A stretch of 64,000 nt of DNA from Dipylidium caninum (lineage: Eukaryota > Platyhelminthes > Cestoda > Cyclophyllidea > Dipylidiidae): assembly GCA_017562135.1 (NCBI GenBank), contig QEYB01000841.1, positions 434,001 to 498,000 of the forward strand. Direction: 5' to 3'. The stretch's first letter is position 1, and each line of letters opens with the position of its first letter. This document shows, piece by piece, positions 13,131 through 26,400 of the stretch. A model generated the notes under the pieces. That model saw nothing but the letters and a program-made list of their open reading frames with translations, did no database searches and was not told the origin of the DNA. Made by a program: the position numbers and the translations under genes.

Positions 13131-14768
13131 CCTTTTTCCCCACGACCAGGCGGAACCGTAACATCGTCGGGGTCCAAGTGCCGTGCATGAAGGTGATGTC
13201 ATGCGTGAGAAGAAAGTTATGAGGGCAAAAACGAACGCTATGATAGCGTTAAACGCCCATAAATAAACAATCAAACATATCAACAAGAGAAAATTTTGCT
13301 TCATTCACGCAATATTTCTCCGACCGACTGTTGCCTTCTTTATAATTGCGGATTATGTTTACGAAAAATGAGCACAATAGCCAAAATGTCATCGTTAAAA
13401 ACTTTAGATTGTTCATTTCCTCTAAATCGAGGATTTTTCTAGAAGGCACAAATGAATTGCCCAATCGGGGAGAGACACTCGTAGATGCTTAATGTAAGAA
13501 AATTTTGCTTTTTGTTTTTTGTTTATAGCAAACTTCCTTTTCATAATTTTCAAGCCACTGAATAGTTTTGAAAGCCTATTTGTAGAACAGGCAGCGAAGA
13601 TAGAGGTAATTCCTTCCTGGACACATTCGACTACACAAAATTTTGAGAAAAAATGTTGACATTCCCTTTCATGTGTCCTAAATTATCGTAAGCCCGTCGT
13701 CTAACTAAACCGATGTTTAAGACGGCTTTCACCGTCGAACAGGAACATTCAGCAGCGGCCTAACAAGCGGTGTATGTGAAGAAAAGCTATCGAAATCGGC
13801 CTGAAACGATATAAGTAGGAATAATGGTGTATTTGTTTGACACCTGCCAATAGCCACTGCGGAATGCTTACCCCAACTTCAAAACTTACCCTCATTCTAC
13901 GGTGGGTTCTTATTTTGGGCAAGCTGAACTATTGCAGTCTGTTGGAAATGTTGGGCTAAGCCTGGCAGGTCTTCCAGCAAACATGGAGAAATTTGTGTGC
14001 AGCGGCGAGGTTGAAGACTGAACCCACTGAGTCCTTTTGTACACGAGGCTTTTCGCCTCCAATCCCAAGCTTTGCATTGTACCCAAAGAAAATACTGTAT
14101 CTCCGGCAAATAATAAATTACCGCTGCTGTGACCAAGTGGATCGTTCTGATAAGCAGCGTTTTCCCAGGAGATGATCGAAGTGGCAGGCAAGAAAGATCG
14201 CCCCACTGTATCAAAAGGCACTCACTTGTCCGATGCCAGCTGCGATGGATGATGTGCTGATGTTCCAATCACGTGGCTTTGCGTTTGCGGACACTAGAGA
14301 CATGCTAACCCGATTTGACTCAGAGCAAACTGTTCTTTTTCATTTATGCTTGCCTTTCGTGGCTTGGGCTCTGTCAGTGATCATGTATCCTCACGGACGC
14401 GCCTCGTAGCCAAATCCACGATTGAGATTTACCAGACTTATCCCCGGTTAGATGGTAATAATGCGGACGTCTTCATCTTGGAGTTCTCAAAGCACAGAGT
14501 CATGAAGAGCTTCTAGATTGGAATCATACACCGTTCTACCCCTTACCTTATTCCAGGAGCCCAGACTGGTGGTGTCTAACGGACAATGTCGACGTGCGGA
14601 TAATGCTTGTGGCAGACATTGGGATTACACAAATCCCGATTCGCCTTTAGTGAGCTCCTACTCGTTACGGACGTTTGGAAGGGGACTCAGTATGCGATAT
14701 TTCCGTTATCACTTCCAGGTCTTTGAGGTCATAATCGCGAATGGGAAGCTAAAGTCTACAAGCAATTT
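13131..14768. other. Intergenic, no gene seen
   Basis: Two overlapping minus-strand open frames (13897-14268 and 13910-14221) compete for the same bases and match no known family. No repeat other than the flanking ones was recognised. Confidence 0.5.
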
Positions 14769-16273
14769 TATCAACCCCGATTTCTGCTGTTGCTTTTCCT
14801 CCAGGACGGATGCACAGGCCTCGCCTGTGACGCCTCGAGAGGAAGCGAATCAAGCACTTTTGATGAACATCACACGTCGAAAACCCTTCACTCGATGCTG
14901 CCACTAAACAAGCGGGAAACAAGAACCCTCACTTCTCTCGCACCTTTGCTCTTACAATCGAGAAGGGGGTGGGAGGGGGGTGGCTAAAGTCCACGTGTGG
15001 TGGCCATGCCAACACGCCACGTGAACCACATTAATTAGTCTTCCACTTGTCTCCCAAGTCATCTTTGTCCCCTGGACAAATCTGTTGGATGGAGGAAGAG
15101 TGGGCCGCATTTGGCTGTCTGTGCAACGCCACAATGCCCCTCACGTGTTACCGTCTCCTGGTGTGAGTGGGAGGCATTTGGCAACCACGATGTTGCCATC
15201 TCGCAGTTATAGAACGTGTTTTTGCGAGTGGAGGTAACTGTTTGAGGTCATGCATGGGTTGTCTCAAACAGGAATTGCACCTAATCGCTGTCAAATGCAG
15301 CCCAAATGCAAGAAATGTGGTCAAGTGAGTGGGAGTGGGAGTGGAGTGAGAGTGAGGGAAGCGGTTGAGTGAGTCCAAGAGGCAGGTAATAGGCGGACGC
15401 AAGAGAGGTGTTTTTGTCTTTTTGCAGCAGCTTGAAAGGCTGAAGAAGCCATCTTGTGGGTGCGTTTAAGTGGGAGGAGGTGGGAGGTGTGGGGTGGGGG
15501 TGGGGGCTGGATTGTGGGTGTGGAGTTGGAGGTGGGAGGTGGGAGGTGGGAGGTGGGGTAAGGAGGTAAATGAGATGATTTGAAAGGAGGAAGAAAGTGT
15601 CTTTTATGATTGAAGTGAAGGTCGCATTGGGTTCCCAAACTTAATGAGCCTCCGTATGAAAATCCTTTCCATTCATGAGTGAGAGAGTAATTTACCACTC
15701 AACGCACTCTGGTAAGGTGACATTAAGGCTGTCTAGGTTGTGAATGAATGCTGCACCACCTAACGGTTTCATGCCACTGGGAGTGCACGTCTCCACATTC
15801 GCATGGTCACGACTGTCGGTGTGGTCTTGGTGTCCCTTCCAGTTGTTAGCGGTGAAACCGCCTCTCCATTAAAACCGATCGAAGATGAGGAGGAGGAGGA
15901 GGAGCCGAGGAGGAGGAGCCGAGGAGGAGGAGGAGGAGGAGGAGGAGCCGAAGAGGAGGAGACATGAGTCGAGAACTGCGGGCAGCTGAAATGGTCACAC
16001 TTCGTCGCATTGATAGAGTTTAACTAACCTTTGGATAGTCTGAGATTGTGATTAAGGATAAGTCAGGTTGAGACTGGCGAAAGTCGCTTCGGCGATGGTG
16101 ATGCGACGGAATGCACCTCTGTCCCAACCCAGCCTTCTGATTGGCTCGTTGTGTCCCTTCCTTCTCAGCTGACTCGTGATGTTCAAATAATGAAATCAGA
16201 TTAGTGAACTGGATACTCGAGGCAAATAGAGGCATCGCTTCAGCCAAGTCAACAAGAAATGTATCCTTTTTAG
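14769..16273 (-). repeat. Long inverted repeat, copy 2 (~1.5 kb)
   Basis: Reverse complement of the sequence at 5892-7417, similar along almost its entire length and differing mainly in the simple-sequence tracts. The inner ends are about 7.35 kb apart. The GAG-triplet tract (15885-15965) and GGTGGG array (15465-15560) are the counterparts of the tracts in copy 1. Confidence 0.8.
15885..15965. repeat. GAG-triplet tract, interrupted
   Basis: GAGGAG runs interrupted several times by GAGCCG or GAAGAG inside repeat copy 2. It is longer and less pure than the CTC run in copy 1. Confidence 0.85.
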
Positions 16274-16299
16274 ACACACGTGTATAATTGTTAGTTAAG

Positions 16300-17325
16300 T
16301 AAGTGTGGGGTAAGGAGGTAAATGAAATGATTTAAAAGGAGCAAGATAGTGTCTTTTGTGATTGAAGTAAAGGTGGCTTCTTGGAAATGCGGTGATTATG
16401 TTTGATGAAATGATCGGCGGGTCGCATCGGGCTCCCAAAATTAATGAGCCTCTGCGTAATGTGCTAAATCAAAATTGGGTCTGCTAAACTGGGACCATCT
16501 GTTTCTCCACTTGGTGTCATGACTCCTAGGGAAGTTTGACCACATCTCCAAATAGCTAATCTCTTTTTCCTTCTTCCTTCCCTCCAGAAGTCCACAACCC
16601 TCCACATGCGGTAATACCTTGGCACGTGCTACTCACGACGAATGTTGACGACTGGACGGTTTTTGTAGTTGACAATGGAATAACTCCAACCACGACTCGT
16701 CGTCAGTGATATCCTACTCGCCGGTGTCTTCTGGTCGAGGAAACAGTCTGTTCTAGTATTCTTATTACTGCCCCCGCCATCACTAGTGAATGGGAGCATT
16801 GTTCCTCGCGCTCCTGCTTCCTCTTCATCATCTCTCAACCAAGCGACGTGTCGGTGAGTGGAGGCACACACACAAGCTTGGAGATGGTGAGAAATTTCGA
16901 AGGAGGCTGACAAGGAGGTGGAGTTTTGATGAATGTTTCACCACCTCTTGGTTTCACGTCACCGGGAGTGCACGTCTACACATTCACATGGTCACGACAG
17001 TCGGTGTGGTCTTGAAGTCCCTTCCAGTTGTTAGCGGTGAAAACGAATCTCAACTGGAACCGACCGAAGAGGAGTAGAATGATGAGTCGAGAAACTCGGG
17101 AAGTTGGAATAGTCAAAATATGTAGCATCGCTGAACAGTGACGTAACTTCATGGAGTGTGCGACTATAATTGGAGGTAGGGCATGATGAAGGTAGAACCT
17201 TCTAACGAAGAATTAGTTTGTTAGGAAAATAAGAAGGGTCGCGAGAGTCCCCTCGTTGATACATCGGGAGTCACCTTCAACCCAACTCTCCTTTCCGATT
17301 AGCTCGTCAATCCGAAGTTTCTACC
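16300..17325 (-). repeat. Third, degraded copy of the 1.5 kb repeat
   Basis: Three blocks match copy 2 in the same orientation: about 16305-16450 (like 15560-15660), 16920-17100 (like 15745-15960, sharing GGGAGTGCACGTCT) and 17270-17320 (like about 16125-16160). About 470 unrelated bases separate the first two blocks. The arrangement suggests an older tandem copy that was interrupted. Confidence 0.65.
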
Positions 17326-20234
17326 CACCGGAGGAATAAATTAAGTGTGTTTTACACTCATACTTACACTAACTTGTTCTTTCCTTTATTAAACAACTGA
17401 TGTATTCTCATTGTGAGCCACATTGGCAATCTACTTGCCTGCGTAATTACTTGGCTCAGTAAAACAACCGTTATTCGGCTTATTCAACATGGTTGGTGTA
17501 TGAAGCACGGCACGGAGTTTTCCATCTCAATTTGCTGTCATGTCGAGCGTTAAGGCCCACCCAATTGCCCTTCGAAGGTCTCTTAACAAGGACCGTTTAT
17601 CATGAATGCGTTCCACGGCGGATATGTGCGTGAGGACAAACGAGACAGTATGACAGGATTTTGTTGAATTAATGACGCTGTTTTACATTGGTAATGCGTG
17701 CATACTAGTGGGTGGTAAACCATTTAAGCTCCTTTTGCCAGGCCTCGGACTAATCAGTGGTTTAGATGGCTGGCCACACTTCCTTCTCCTCCTTCTCCTC
17801 GTCTTCCTCGGCCCGTCCTCGTCCTCGTCCTCCTCTTTCGTCTCCTTCGGCTGGTTCACCCCATCCTGCTTGGGTCACAAAGTTCTGGACCGCACAAGGG
17901 AGTGAATATTTCATGAAATTCCGTCAGGTGGTGGGAAATTTCCGCAGTCTACGCTGCAAATGCTAAGAACAAGAGTGGTGAAATAGAGAATTTTGTGAAA
18001 TGACTACCTGGACTATGTGAAAAAGGAATCGCCTACATTAATTTCTCTTCGCGGAAAAGGCGGGATCTGGTTTGGGGTTTTTTCTGCTTTTATACCTGCA
18101 GTAATAAAATACTTATTCGGTAGATTTGTCCTTCTCTCCCTTTCTCTCTCCCTTTCTCTCTCGTGGAGACCACAATCTCTCTCGAGGTCGAATATTTCCG
18201 AAAGGAGGACCTAACTCGGAATGTGCTGATAGGCAAAAAATGGATATTACGTCCACCATTTCACATGAACCTTCACTAAACTCCTCTCCGGTTCCGTGGC
18301 GACGGAAGCTGAAATGAAGTCGACTTAAGCTGGTAAACTCATCCTCACTAAGATTATCATCCAGTGGGTGGGACGATGGAGGCGGAGGAGATAGAGATGG
18401 AAGTGAGAGGTGACCTGTCATGCGGAATCAATATGGCATTTCCTTTGGACTGTTGACTTCACCGCAGTGTCGTAATAGTGAAGGTACACCGCAAGAGGAG
18501 GCATCCATCAGTCAAATAGACCCGATATTAACTAGGTCTCCGCAGTAACAAATGGACGCTGAGACAGTTAATTTTCCATTTATAGGGTCGAGGACACAAC
18601 GGCTCTCTTTTCTTCTTCCTATGGTCGTAAAATGTGACAAACTACTGTAGCAACGTTCGGAGATATCGCCGATGAAGGAGAGAAGGTGGTCAGACGTTTG
18701 GGTAGAGGAAGGGAGCGAGACAGCCGGAGAAATAAGGGGAGGAAGAGCTAACTTACTTTTGAACTGCCGGTGTTTCATGCCGTCACTACACCTCGTCATA
18801 GTCCAACTATGAAAAGGAAAGAAAGACGCCAAGACAGTATACGTTGGGGCGAAGAGGCGTCCATTAAGTAATCGCACCTTCCACCTCGTCAATCAGTAAG
18901 TTAGACGAACGAGAATGAACGGATGCAGCGGAAACGCCGCCTCATATTCCGTATGCTTCTACTCTTTAAACAATTTGCACGAGTAAATTTTTGCATTCTT
19001 CGGGGAAGCAGCAAACACACTTACAACCTCGAGGGCTAACCGTGTGGTCCTCTTCTCTTCCAACACAACGACTTCATTCCTCAAACTTCGCGGATTGTCG
19101 GCCTGAGGCGTTATGCAGAGGCAGTAAGGCTTGACTTGGTGTCGCGAGCATGTGGACGGGAAAAGGTGATTCGAATTTCACAGAAAATCAAGTACTGACG
19201 TTGATTATTTCCATCGCTCAGACACTGGCGGAGAAAATATCGTCAAGTGCAATGGGCCTAGTTAGTACACCAGTAGGTGGTAAACCCTAAAAATGTTTAC
19301 GAAGTGAGGCGAAAGCAGGGAAGCCAGAGATAAGATCAGGCAATTAACACAAAGGCAAATAGAGTTGAGCTTTGGACTTTATTCCTCCTGCGCCACGACA
19401 TCATCTCGCTCGAACAGATTACGACAGGATGCGTTAGGACACCCACGTTGGAGGATCATCTGTACTATCCCACCGGGGATTAGGATAGATCGAGCCAAAA
19501 TATCGTCAAGGCAATGTTACAATGCCTTCTCACGCTCGTCTGTAACTTGCATGTATTCTTGTGAACCTGCAGTTTGGATCCCCTCCTTCCCTTTCCCCTT
19601 CCCCTTCGCCTCTTCCTCATGGATTCGCCTGCCTTAGTTGTAACGATGATGCGACCATATTGCCTGCCTTCGGAGGGTAGAAGGAGCAGCAAAGTCACCT
19701 ATTCGCGCGAATTTATGCACATCGGGGTTGGTGTGACTTGACTCGGTAACGAGGCTTCATTTATGTTCAAAAGTAGCAGCAAACCAACGGCAAAGACGTG
19801 GTAACCATATGAAAGACCTGCATTGTTTGTCGGGTGGACGGAAAGAAAAAGCAAGACGGAGACGAATGAGAGTGAGAAAGTGACAGTCAGAAGAATGGAT
19901 GAATCAAGTCGTTAAAGCCACCTTCTACGCCCTTTCTCATCTCTCAAGGAGGTTGGAGGAGTCCGGTCGTGCGAGAGAAGTGAACAGAGAAGTTTCTGTC
20001 TTCCCTTCCATGCTTGTAATGTCTCCTCGCCTCTGGAATGGGCAAGAAGACTCCCCACAAACGACATAAATTTGGAAATGCACCCGGGCTGAACGCCATT
20101 GGCTAGAGGTGAGAGCTGGTCTACCATTCGTTGTGGGATGCACGGGCAGAAGGCAGTGTGAATAAGGGCTGCTAACTCACACCACTCTCTCTCGAATTGT
20201 AACTGACCCCCAAGTGGACTTATTGTCCAGGATA
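17326..20234. other. Upstream region of the TRPC gene
   Basis: No gene seen. It has CT-rich tracts (about 18130-18162, 19590-19620). Promoter elements or an untranslated first exon may lie here but none can be identified by eye. Confidence 0.45.
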
Positions 20235-20422
20235 ATGGACAGAGTGTCGGAAGACTCCGGCCTGTCAAACCTGGCTCCTTTCTCCTCCACTCTGGGTGCC
20301 GCCTACGACTCTGGCCGAGGAGGAAAAACCGGCTCTGTTACGAGTGACATCCTTCTACGCATGGGACGAAGAGTCAGTCAGGCATTTAATCTTCGACCAG
20401 CATACAACAAAGTCACCGAGGA
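20235..20422 (+). CDS. TRPC exon 1 (candidate first coding exon)
   Basis: ATG at 20235, 62 codons plus two bases, then GA|GTGAGT. It encodes a Ser/Gly-rich cytosolic N terminus that is not conserved in other TRPC proteins. It joins exon 2 in phase 2 and exon 2 joins the conserved ankyrin exon in phase 0; this consistent phasing is the main support. A CCCCCAAG acceptor-like site at 20214 would permit an upstream exon instead. Confidence 0.65.
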
Positions 20423-23400
20423 GTGAGTAATTCCCCTCATTAAACGTCCATAATGTTCCTAAACGCCTCTATATTTCATCCTTTTATTTCCTTAAATGGC
20501 TCTGCGAGCTTCCACGCCGGGCATCTTCATTCCTTGGGCAACAGCGCCTCTCCTTTGATAGATCAACGGTTTTAAAACATCACTTCTACTCGTATCCAAT
20601 TTGTCATGCAGCTACTGAGGGATTAATTTTGTTTGACCAGAAGTTTAGACGAGCTTCCGATGAAATAAAGCTTAAATTTGTCAATACTTTAATACTTTGG
20701 CTTGTCAACTGTGTTATAATCGCATGTAACTGTTTTTAAGGGTGAATGTCCACTTACCCCCCTCCCCCCCACTTTTTAATGCCCCAACGTATGCAACTAA
20801 ACAAAAGGAGATAACATGATGGCGATAGCCATGTTGTCATTACCATTGGAATGCAAAATAAACTCTGCTAAAATATTTTTCTTCCCTTACTGCGTATGTA
20901 AAAATTAACGGAACCTTCGAAACATACCTTTCGACCCCATTTCATCCCCCGCCTCGCCCGACCTTTTGCTTGGCAAACCATATACTTAAATCTACTTTAC
21001 CAGCAGAAAAGTTATGATGTCGTTTGAAGTGTGCCTCAGTGGCTAGACATCTTTCTAAACGCCTTGGGCAGTTTTATGTCCTTCATGGTCTTACCACATT
21101 ACACACCAATGAGCTCGTCTACACTCCAGACTGGGGCGTTAGAAGAGAGTTGAGAAATGGAATTAAGAAAGATGATGCAGCCGAAATAAGCGTTCCCAGC
21201 CTTGCCCATTAAATTCGCAAGATGCTGGTATTTGTTTGGGTTTACTTGCCCCGAAATTTATTGCGATATTTGGCGTTTATGTTAACTACCGTTGTTAGAA
21301 GACGATGAAATAAGCGCATTAGCTCAATTGACTGGAAGTAAGCGAATCACCGAGGTAGATGGTATCAGTACAAAAAACGGCCTTGTCCAGGTCAATTACA
21401 CATATTAGTGTAATCACGAATCAGCCTGCCTGTGTACAAAAACAGTCAACTTCACCTTGATGACAAATTTCGGGAAACGTGGAGGAAACCAATTACATTT
21501 GACTAATATTATGGTAAGTTAGTCGACCCCAACGGTTTGTGGATGAACGTCTACGGTTTTGCGTGGAGTTAAATGACGTGTCTGATATCGCTCTTGAAAA
21601 GAAGTCCCACCCCTTCTCCACCCTATCCCCTAGACAGTATCGTAATTTTGTAAGTAATTGGCTAAATAGTTAACTAATTCAAAATGGTAATGTCAACACT
21701 GAAATGACTCGGAGAGGGGAACTTCGCCTAGCTGCACAAATAATCACAACTTACACATTCACTAGCGACGTTGAGAGAGGACGAAAATACTGTTCACTGT
21801 CCTCGCATCACAAAATCATTATGACTAAGCGATTAGTCGTCCAATTCTTTTGAAATGTGCAATCTTTCGCGTCTCCTCATTCCTTTCCTATGATCAACCG
21901 CGAAATTTATGATTGATTCGCTCTTTCCTCCCCTCCTATCTCCTTTTTTTAACGCCGATAAGTTTTGAGTAAACAAAAACTTGATATTCGTGAGATATCT
22001 GGCTTTGTCGATAATGGATTTTGGTTATTACTCGCATCCACGCTACTTACGGAATTTGTTTTACTTCGGCACCTGCTGCGGTGGATGATATGGACCGGAG
22101 GCCTCAAGGCCACCTGTGTAATGGTGCATTTTTGAAGGAGGGAAAGATGGGGTATGTCTGTGTGTATGCCAACCACAACCGCTTAAACTGTGCGAGTTAG
22201 TAAAATGCTGGCAAAATTTTGTGCCGCGCACAAGCTTTACTGGTCTACCACTTCTGACAGCATATTTACGCAGTTAAAATAGGCATAAATCTTCAGCACT
22301 TTACCTATCAACTACCTTAGGGTTTTTTACCACGTGCGAAGTATCACTACCACCGCCGCTAAACTCTCTCGAATTAACTGCAGTCGGAAATGTTATCAAA
22401 TACAAAAAATCTTCCGCCTTATCTCTTCGTTGATTTATTAACCCAAAATTACTGTTTGATTTGTTTTAAACTCCTCGACCTAAAGGCCGTCTAAAGTAAA
22501 GAAGCATTCAATAGTTCAAATACAAGGAATCTGAGGAATTGCAACCACAGGGCGTCTCACGACATTCCTCGCCTCCCTGTGTGAACATGCTTTCGGGCTT
22601 CTGAAAAGTAGGTTGTTCTTTTTTGCAAGCTAAAATAAAAGTATGGCAAGAAAAGTGCTTCGCGAAGGATTGATATAGTGATCCCCTGCGTATCCCTTAA
22701 AAATTTAACAAATGAATATATGTCAATTGTAGTTTTTTGTGGTCTCCTCGCCTGCACGCCTAAGATTGATAGTGGTGATCGTGGAAATAAACATTTCTTT
22801 CTCCTTTCAATGTTCACGAGGTGGTAAATACCTCCGTAATGATTCGTTCACTAAATGACAGGGGTAAGCTGAGTAGGTCTTCAGTGATGTGGAGAATACG
22901 ACTGCCCTTAAATTCCTTCCTCGGAGCCATTAGGACATAAGAGGCCTCGCCATTGTCCAGTTTCTTCCAATTTACGCCATTTCGGCACCAGTTATTTCCC
23001 CTTTTCTGTTGTGATTGTGGCAAAATGCAGCCTATTTTTGCCTTTCACTTTTGTTTCATAAATTAACCGCCCTTTTTGTGTGCAGGTGGTGAGAATTTAA
23101 TGGCCAATTGTACAAGCATCTTTTGTAGAACAAACATATTTTTTATTTTATAGTGAAATATATCCAATGGAGACAATAAACTTCCCATTAATTTTTAAAA
23201 CATGCACAGGGATGTCGTGCAGTGTTGCTTATACGGGGTGGATTTCACTTTTACCTTCCAGCGTGTGGCATTTACCAGGGGCAATCACCTCGCCAATTTT
23301 TGCCCTCCTTCAATACTCACAATATTACTGACTCGAATTGCATACATTTGAGGGGACTAACACGGTTACTTGGGGATCGCCTCGTTAAACTGCGCAGTCA

Positions 23401-26400
23401 CGCATATTCATGACACACGTCCTCCTCCACTTTCGATGACAAACGTGGTAACTCCTCAAGCATAGTTCGCCTACCGAATAGATAAGTTGGTAATTTCCAC
23501 GTCTACTGCCTCATCAGACCTACCTACGACGGTTATAAGCTGACTGTTAGTTGGCTACGGTGGCCTATTTTCCTCTGAGACCTGGCCAATCGTCGTGCTA
23601 ATAAGACACTGTATCATCTTACACCTTTTCATGTCATTTGAAACTTCGAAATGAAAGCGTATGATGTCTGATGCCGAGGTTTTTCTCTTCTAATCACTTC
23701 CCCACCTGTATCATGTATTTGTTAGTGTGAAGTAAAGCCAGTGTTATCAACCTACTTATTTGCATTCACTCCCACCTTTTTACCTGTCAACACGCCATGG
23801 AGGGTGAAAAGTGTGGCGGAGCTAATTGTATGCAGACATCTTAGCACAGCCGTATGGATGTCTACTTCCTAGTTTCAACTCAAGTTCACGAATATTTCCA
23901 CATAGGCCGGTGGTCTTCCTCAAATTACCAGAATTAAATTTTTGGAACCAACCTCGAGCATTTTATGCTTTGACAGATACACTTCCGAATGTCTCATGAA
24001 TGTTTTTCGAAGCTTGTGGGGCCGCGTAATTATTTAATTTGAACTCGTAGAAGAAAAGTAGATGTAAATCGCGTTCGGCTTCCATTTGGGATACACACAC
24101 GAAAAAAAAACATAGGAGAGGAGTAGGAAGAATTTCCTTTAACATTTATAAACAAATACGTCTAATGTAAGTTACAATGCACCTCTCTCAATCACAGTTG
24201 AACACAAACTAGACAAAAACGCTCCTTTCATAGTCTCCAGCTTTTTCATCTCCACATTTATATCTCACAGTGTCAATTCTCAATTATTTGATTATAATTT
24301 GCCCATATCCTTTTTCCGTGGAGCTGTGAGTGTGAAATCACACTGGGTTCTGGTATATTCGTAAGGTGAACGAAAAAAGCCGCCTGCTATGGGTAGGACA
24401 AACCATTTCTTATTCATAAGTTTCGGCGAAACTATGTAAATATCCCTAAATCCCAATTTGGAGTCAAGTTCAAGTCCTTGGCTGTGTCATAGAAGCCGAA
24501 CTCCCAGAGCGAAGAAATTAAAACGACGATAGCTGGGCAAAGGACACCTCCCACAACACTCCTTTAGCCTTCAATTAGAGGTGTGTTTCGGTGTTCCCTT
24601 TAATATTCATTTGTGAAAGGTGCTTGAAATTGTTGTCGTTTGTTACTTTCCCCATGCGACGCACCTTCTGCCCCATAGTGGCTTCTAACCCTCGAGTGTG
24701 TGTGGTCTTTTGTATGTACTTCACAAAATATCCCGAAGTGGAGGCCGGACAGGCTGGCTGCTCCGTTGCTCCTGGTTCATAGGACAACCAATCACCTGCG
24801 AGTGTTGAAGGACACCGTAGAGCAACCGAGGTTTTTCCAAGGGTCCACCGCCTTTGGATGTCATCTCCGAGGTGCCCTTATATTCAACCACCCAGTAATA
24901 GAAGATGGGTTCTAGTGGTACAACGTCAGACTCCGAGGGGTTTGAGGTGTACTCCCGTATTCCTTGGCCATTGCTGCAACTAAGCAACCGAAGCCCAGAG
25001 AGTGAGGTAACAAGCGATTTCAATTAGGCACTTATTTTCAGTGCAAATGTGCCTAACAAGTTGTCTAAATTCCACCAACAATGGCTTGGCACTCGTATAC
25101 GTCCTCGAAGATGCAAAAAGGCATGCTAGAGCAAATAAACCGTGATCCAAATACGTAGAGCTATCGACGGAATGGAAGTTGATGGAAAGACTCACGTTCT
25201 CAGGCTTGCGCGTCATGATTCGTCACTAAATTTTCAATATAAAAATAACCTGCCTTAAGGTGAAGCATCAAACTAAGCTGTCGAGGACAATTTGACGTAT
25301 TCATTAGGCTGCGTTGGCGAAGAGTTACGTCATTTTGAGCGTTATGGTTATTGAAGTGGTGGAGATGAAGATCACCTGCGAGGGCGGTGCTGGCACTTCC
25401 ACTCAGAACGAAGTCAAGGTGCCTATCCCCGGCGCTACGTGTTGATAAGCACTTCGGTCCTCCTAAGTGTGTCTTATGGCCACGTTTCACCGAGTCGAGT
25501 GGCTTTAGATAAGGCCAGAAAACCAGGCCGTTTCCCGTGAGAATGTCCGATGGTGGGAACCCTCGTCTTTCCACCAACATCGTCATCGGCGCTAAAAATT
25601 GTTATTCAAGTTCCCAAGTGATACGCGAAGAAATTGGCTCATTAGTACATTTGGTAAAAATTGTAGGCCTTTACACCTCCTTCTGAAGCACCACGTAATC
25701 GAAACACGTTTCCATCTCTCCTCCGAAAGGATCGTGAGCAGGTGAAGCGTGGTGGCATTCAATCGCATTTGTCTTTAACAGCTTTTACCTTCTGGGTGGC
25801 TTCAAGTGCCTACTCGCACAGTGTCCATGTTTAAGCTTTCATCAGACCGCTAAAAGGGAGGATTTTCGGACTCAAAATGGCCGTTGAAAACGTATTTGTG
25901 TTGAAATAGGATAAAATATAAATCGACTCAAATTAATTTTCCACAAATCTCTGACCTCACCGTCACAGTCGGCGTTGTGACCACTCAGCACCACATGCTC
26001 CCACCAGCAGCATAAAAGTTAAATTCATGGATTTTAGAGTCATTCAATGCCAAGAGGTTGATCTTTTGAAACAGCATGGCAGTTTAAAAACAAAAAACTC
26101 AGTAAAATACTGCATGTCACCTCTTCTGAGCTCGTTACATTGTATGCAGCCTCGATGTTACCATCCTCCTTCCGTCAAGTTCTCATCAGGCACGATGCAA
26201 ACCTGAAGTGTTTGTCTACGTCGTACTCTACACCGGGAAGATGTTCCCTTGTGAGGCGAGTGCAGCATTTCTAAAAACACTGAAGTGCTCTCCACTCATC
26301 CATTATTCACAATGCACGCTGAAGTGCGAGTACTTGAAGTACGCAGTTAACACTTGTCTTGGAGCAGGAATGTATAACAGCGAATCGTAAAACAAGATAC

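Noticed and set aside
13897..14268. Minus-strand frames considered as retroelement remains
   Set aside because: No reverse transcriptase or endonuclease motif could be recognised in any frame.
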